This document shows, in pieces, positions 7,390-9,299 of a stretch of 9,299 nt of DNA. The first letter of the stretch is position 1, and every line of letters begins with the position of its first letter. Made by a program: the position numbers and the translations under genes. The DNA is from Actinomycetota bacterium (GTDB taxonomy: Bacteria > Actinomycetota > Geothermincolia > Fen-727 > Anoxymicrobiaceae): the NCBI GenBank assembly GCA_018894655.1, contig JAHIPE010000017.1, forward strand, positions 1-9,299. The letters are read 5' to 3'. The notes under the pieces are model-generated. The model made no database searches, was not told where the DNA came from, and saw only the letters and a list, made by a program, of their open reading frames with translations.

Positions 7390-7400
7390 CAAACGCGCTG
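7390..7400 (+). repeat. 11-bp direct repeat CAAACGCGCTG, right copy
   Basis: An exact match to 6043-6053. Here it sits in a local run in which GCAAAC occurs at 7389-7394 and 7400-7405 and CAAAC again at 7406-7410, which the left copy lacks. Confidence 0.4.
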
Positions 7401-7445
7401 CAAACCAAACTGGATGATACAGGACGACACCAGGAAAAGATCGCG

Positions 7446-7535
7446 TCATGACAGCGTGAAGTGGCCGTTGCGGGCCGGCAGAATCGAGGCGGTCAGCTCG
7501 GAGAGCCCCGCGCCGATTATCAACTGCTCAGCCAT
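7446..7535 (-). pseudogene. Broken N-terminus of an FAD/NAD(P)-binding oxidoreductase
   Basis: On the minus strand, ATG 7535 follows a good Shine-Dalgarno (GGGGAGG, 7540-7546) by 4 nt and reads MAEQLIIGAGLSELTASILP then ARNGHFTLS before TGA at 7446-7448. This is the opening beta-alpha-beta of a Rossmann flavoprotein: hydrophobic strand, GAGxSx, helix, then ARNGH. The third glycine of GxGxxG is replaced by Glu (residue 13), a helix position holds Pro (residue 20), and the frame stops where the second strand should be. Beyond the stop no frame resumes the fold. It matches the start of the oxidoreductase at 9103 in 14 of 29 residues, counted by hand. It is therefore best read as the decayed or deleted remnant of a divergently oriented paralogue. 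The preserved ribosome binding site and start suggest the loss was by 3' truncation. Confidence 0.65.
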
Positions 7536-7788
7536 CCGACCTCCCCATGACCGTTCGTTCAGGGGGTGTATTGTCAAAACATCGTCCATCCAATAGAATC
7601 CTATGGTATTTCGTTGTATCGAGTCTTCGAATTTTGGTCATGCTCTGACCTTTTTCCGATGTCCTTCTCGTATGTTATAATGTATTAGCAAGGCAAGCAC
7701 CTTGAAAAGACCAATATGAGGTTGTTGCATAAATACGTCTGTAACGTAAAATTGGCAACCGACAGATGTTAGAAAGTTTATCTTAACC
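7536..7788. other. AT-rich stretch without an intact gene
   Basis: Markedly more AT-rich than either side. Besides the extended -10 motif at 7673-7681 and a weak hairpin CAAGG/CCTTG (7689-7704), I see no coding frame longer than a few tens of codons with family features, no tRNA and no CRISPR repeats. It probably holds the upstream regulatory DNA of the former oxidoreductase pair plus the left flank of the tnpB element. Confidence 0.6.
7673..7681 (+). promoter_or_regulatory. Extended -10 promoter TGTTATAAT
   Basis: This is a perfect TGnTATAAT. The -35 position is poor (T-rich, near 7652-7658), as is usual for extended -10 promoters. It points toward tnpB and, beyond that, the oxidoreductase at 9103. 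No start codon with a good gene follows closely, so it would make a leader of about 190 nt containing the hairpin at 7789-7830. Confidence 0.5.
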
Positions 7789-7830
7789 GTTCGCCAAGAC
7801 CCCTTCCTTCAGGACGGGGATACGGCGAAC
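7789..7830 (+). repeat. Two-tier hairpin at the left end of the tnpB element
   Basis: The outer arms GTTCGCC (7789-7795) and GGCGAAC (7824-7830) are perfect. Inside them CCCCTTCC (7800-7807) and GGACGGGG (7812-7819) pair around a TTCA loop with one T-C mismatch. The inner stem resembles the hairpin at the right end (loop TTTA), as expected of subterminal hairpins recognised by IS200/IS605 TnpA. Confidence 0.6.
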
Positions 7831-7849
7831 ACGAGGAGCGTTCTTAAAC

Positions 7850-7873
7850 ATGTCGTTGGTCTTGCTAAAATAG
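7850..7873 (+). CDS. Possible 7-codon leader peptide upstream of tnpB
   Basis: GAGGAG (7833-7838) is 11 nt before ATG 7850, which reads MSLVLLK and stops with TAG at 7871-7873, 4 nt before the tnpB ATG. tnpB has no Shine-Dalgarno of its own, so translation could reach it by re-initiation. The alternative is that tnpB is leaderless and this mini-frame is chance. Confidence 0.25.
   Translation: MSLVLLK
7866..7871 (+). promoter_or_regulatory. -10 box TAAAAT, possible leaderless promoter of tnpB
   Basis: TAAAAT ends 6 nt before ATG 7878, the same geometry as TATAGT before the DUF2085 gene. tnpB lacks a Shine-Dalgarno and a stop (TAA 7866-7868) closes its frame just upstream, so a leaderless start is plausible. 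No clear -35 is seen. Confidence 0.35.
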
Positions 7874-7877
7874 AACT

Positions 7878-9044
7878 ATGAAAAAAACGTACAAATACCG
7901 CCTGTACCCAAATAAAGAGCAATCATCCAGGCTGAGCCGCGTTATCGAGACGTGCCGCCACGTCTACAACGATGCGCTCACCCAGAAAAGGTTGCTCTAC
8001 AAACACCACAAGAAGACCATTTCCTACGAGGAACAGTACTCAGAGGTTAAAGAAGCCACCCGGGATGACGCCTACCTGCAAGAAGTGTACTCACAGGGGC
8101 TCCAGGACGTGCTGAGACGCCTGGACAGGGCGTTTAACGCGTTCTTTGAGAGAGCACACAGGGGCCGGAAGCCCGGATACCCGCGGTACAAGGGGAGAGA
8201 CCGCTACAGCTCGTTCACCTACCCGCAGAACACGGGGTTCGAGATAAGGCCGGGCAGGCCCGGGAAAGCGAAGCTGCGCCTGGGCAAGCTCGGCTCCGTC
8301 AACATGCGTTACCACCGAGAGGTGCCGGAAGAGGCTGTCGTCAAGACCTGCACCATCGTGCGCAAGAACGGCAAGTGGCACGCGTGCTTCTCCGTGGTGC
8401 TGCCCGACGTGGAGAAGCGTGACACGTACCGGAACCCCGTCGGCATAGATGTCGGCCTGGAGAACCTGCTTACACTGGATGACGGGACCACTTTCGAGCA
8501 CAAGCGCTGCTTGAGGGCATCAGAGAAGAATCTTGCCCACCATCAGCGGATGCTCTCGAAGAAGAAGCGTGGCTCCAGTAGGCGCAAGAAGCAGAAAGAA
8601 CGCGCGTCGAAGCTACACGAGAAGGTAGCAAATCAGAGAAAAGACTACCTGCACAAGGTAACACGGCGGCTTGCCGACACGTACGACCTGTTCTTGGTGG
8701 AGGACCTCAGGATCAAGAACATGCTAAAGAACCACAACCTGGCGAAAACGATCGCGGACGCCTCCTGGGGGACGTTTTCAAGCATGCTTACCTACAAAGC
8801 GGAAGAGGCTGGTGGGTCGGTAGTGAAGGTCAACCCTCGTGGCACGTCCCAGGCGTGCTCAGAGTGCGGTGCCAAAGTGCCCAAGAAGCTCTCAGAGAGG
8901 ATGCACTCATGCCCGTACTGCGGATACGCCGCACACCGGGACGTGAACGCCGCAAGGAATATCTTGAGGCTGGGGACCAGCCTGACTGCCCGTGGAGGAA
9001 CGCCCGTTGGGGCGGCCTGTGAAGCGGGAAGCCACGTTCTTTAG
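7878..9044 (+). CDS. tnpB: RNA-guided DNA endonuclease TnpB (IS200/IS605 OrfB)
   Basis: 388 residues, full length for the family. The start MKKTYKYRLYPNKEQ is the usual TnpB N-terminus (HTH_OrfB_IS605). The RuvC-like nuclease has all three catalytic acids: D191 in VGIDVGLENLLTL, E275 in LFLVEDLRIKNM, and D355 in HRDVNAARNIL. The zinc finger is C327/C330...C345/C348 (CSECG...CPYCG). The C-terminus GGTPVGAACEAGSHVL is typical. Known: TnpB uses an omega RNA from the element's 3' end to cut DNA next to a TAM, helping the element persist when TnpA excises it. No frameshift or missing residue is seen, so it should be active. It has no Shine-Dalgarno; ATG 7878 is fixed by the upstream TAA. With no tnpA here, movement would depend on a transposase supplied elsewhere. 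Confidence 0.96.
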   Translation: MKKTYKYRLYPNKEQSSRLSRVIETCRHVYNDALTQKRLLYKHHKKTISYEEQYSEVKEATRDDAYLQEVYSQGLQDVLRRLDRAFNAFFERAHRGRKPGYPRYKGRDRYSSFTYPQNTGFEIRPGRPGKAKLRLGKLGSVNMRYHREVPEEAVVKTCTIVRKNGKWHACFSVVLPDVEKRDTYRNPVGIDVGLENLLTLDDGTTFEHKRCLRASEKNLAHHQRMLSKKKRGSSRRKKQKERASKLHEKVANQRKDYLHKVTRRLADTYDLFLVEDLRIKNMLKNHNLAKTIADASWGTFSSMLTYKAEEAGGSVVKVNPRGTSQACSECGAKVPKKLSERMHSCPYCGYAAHRDVNAARNILRLGTSLTARGGTPVGAACEAGSHVL

Positions 9045-9079
9045 GGCGTGGTGGTTCACAGAAGAATCGGCTTGCGGGG
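8930..9079 (+). ncRNA. Predicted omega RNA (reRNA) at the 3' end of the tnpB element
   Basis: TnpB guide RNAs normally cover the 3' end of tnpB and run through the right end of the element into about 20 nt of flank, which is the guide. Here the stop codon lies within a hairpin, GCCACGTTC (9031-9039) / GGGCGTGGT (9044-9052), with a TTTA loop (5 Watson-Crick pairs in a row plus G-U pairs), followed by GGTTCAC. If the element ends at TTCAC, the guide would start at 9060 (AGAAGAATCGGCTTGCGGGG). The 5' boundary is arbitrary and the 3' boundary is inferred; only the hairpin is seen directly. Confidence 0.45.
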
Positions 9080-9102
9080 TCGGGAAAAGGAAAGGTGGTC
9101 AG

Positions 9103-9299
9103 GTGCGCGAGCAGGTTATTGTCGGTGCGGGCATCTCGGGCATGGTGGCGGCGATAACCCTGGCCCGGGACGGGTACAGCGTCCTGGTCAGGGAGAGGCG
9201 CGGCGAGGTCGGCGGCGCGACCGACATCAAGGGCCTCGAGGAAAAGGTCATCAACATTGGGGACGGTACCCCCATCAACCTGGAACGCCTCCGCGCCTA
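9103..9299 (+). CDS. FAD/NAD(P)-dependent oxidoreductase, 3'-partial
   Basis: The first 65 residues of a Rossmann-type flavoprotein: MREQVIVGAGISGMVAAITL, with a complete GxGxxG at residues 8-13, an Ala-rich helix, then ARDGYSVLVRERRGEVGG, where E31 is the acidic residue at the end of the second strand that binds the ribose of FAD or NAD(P), and V-G-G is the usual following turn. This is the pattern of amine-oxidase/phytoene-desaturase-like and geranylgeranyl-reductase-like flavoproteins, but the part that would distinguish them is outside the window. GTG 9103 has AAAGG (9091-9095) 7 nt upstream; no better start is seen. It begins 58 nt after the tnpB stop, so its native promoter was probably displaced. 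It is a paralogue of the broken start at 7446-7535. Confidence 0.85.
   Translation, partial: MREQVIVGAGISGMVAAITLARDGYSVLVRERRGEVGGATDIKGLEEKVINIGDGTPINLERLRA

Larger units (their letters stand above)
7777..9059 (+). mobile_element. Solo tnpB element, IS200/IS605 superfamily (IS1341-like)
   Basis: An intact tnpB is flanked by imperfect hairpins on both sides: 7789-7830 on the left and 9031-9052 on the right, the latter followed by TTCAC (9056-9059 region). Elements of this superfamily lack inverted terminal repeats and carry subterminal hairpins. No tnpA is visible in the window. The left boundary is placed at TTTAT (7777-7781), a TAM-like pentamer that would belong to the flank. The right boundary is placed at the end of TTCAC. 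Both boundaries are guesses to within some 20 bp. The size, about 1.28 kb, suits a tnpB-only element. Confidence 0.6.

Noticed and set aside
7572..7577. A perfect TTGACA on the minus strand upstream of the oxidoreductase remnant
   Set aside because: The hexamer 17 nt downstream (ACGGTC) is not a -10 box, so a promoter cannot be supported.
7348..7596. An 82-codon plus-strand frame after the ATPase gene
   Set aside because: It overlaps the end of the ATPase gene and runs antisense to the oxidoreductase remnant; no ribosome binding site and no family features.
7718..7735. GGTTGTTGCATAAATACG resembles the inverted repeats of some IS5-group elements
   Set aside because: No inverted partner and no transposase remnant are seen nearby. 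The similarity is from memory and too short to support an element.
7716..7772. An 18-codon plus-strand frame (MRLLHKYVCN...)
   Set aside because: No Shine-Dalgarno, no known similarity, and it lies in AT-rich DNA where short frames are expected.
6138..9044. The ATPase and TnpB as one defence system
   Set aside because: They have separate promoters, lie 519 bp apart across a pseudogene, and each is a common stand-alone mobile gene. Proximity alone does not support joint function.
1..9299. CRISPR arrays, tRNA or rRNA genes
   Set aside because: No regularly spaced repeats, cloverleaf or rRNA-like stretches were seen on either strand.

Overview
This is a GC-rich chromosomal window that most resembles a deep-branching or environmental actinobacterium. 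The main reason is the pair at the left end: a C-terminally anchored DUF6049-type protein whose frame overlaps a murJ gene. That pairing is characteristic of actinobacteria (Rv3909-Rv3910 in Mycobacterium tuberculosis is the textbook example). Non-ATG starts and possible leaderless starts fit the same picture. The species cannot be named from the sequence.

Layout. 1-3729 (+): a cell-envelope operon of DUF6049-type membrane protein (5' end outside the window), the lipid II flippase MurJ, and a small single-pass membrane protein of unknown function. 3760-4803 (-): a convergent pair, a DUF2085-type multi-spanning membrane protein followed by an 87-residue soluble protein similar to DUF6812. 4868-5989 (+): a PLP-dependent enzyme of the ACC deaminase / D-cysteine desulfhydrase fold, divergent from the DUF2085 gene across only 64 bp.

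5990-9102 looks like accessory DNA. It holds an AAA_14/DUF4143 ATPase with its own AT-rich promoter region, flanked by two exact copies of the 11-mer CAAACGCGCTG. A 519-bp interval without an intact gene follows; it contains a 29-codon broken start of an FAD/NAD(P)-binding oxidoreductase on the minus strand, a near-perfect extended -10 promoter, and a strong hairpin. Then comes an apparently intact solo tnpB element (IS200/IS605 superfamily, IS1341-like, no tnpA in the window) with hairpins on both sides. At 9103 a flavin-type oxidoreductase begins and runs off the end. Its first 29 residues match the broken minus-strand copy at 14 positions, so two related oxidoreductase starts once faced away from each other here.

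How it fits together: the left part is envelope housekeeping (peptidoglycan precursor export plus membrane proteins). The right part is a hotspot where an ATPase gene and a TnpB element have landed beside an oxidoreductase locus, separating the surviving oxidoreductase from a likely promoter. I see no wholly new system. The most informative region is 7348-9110.
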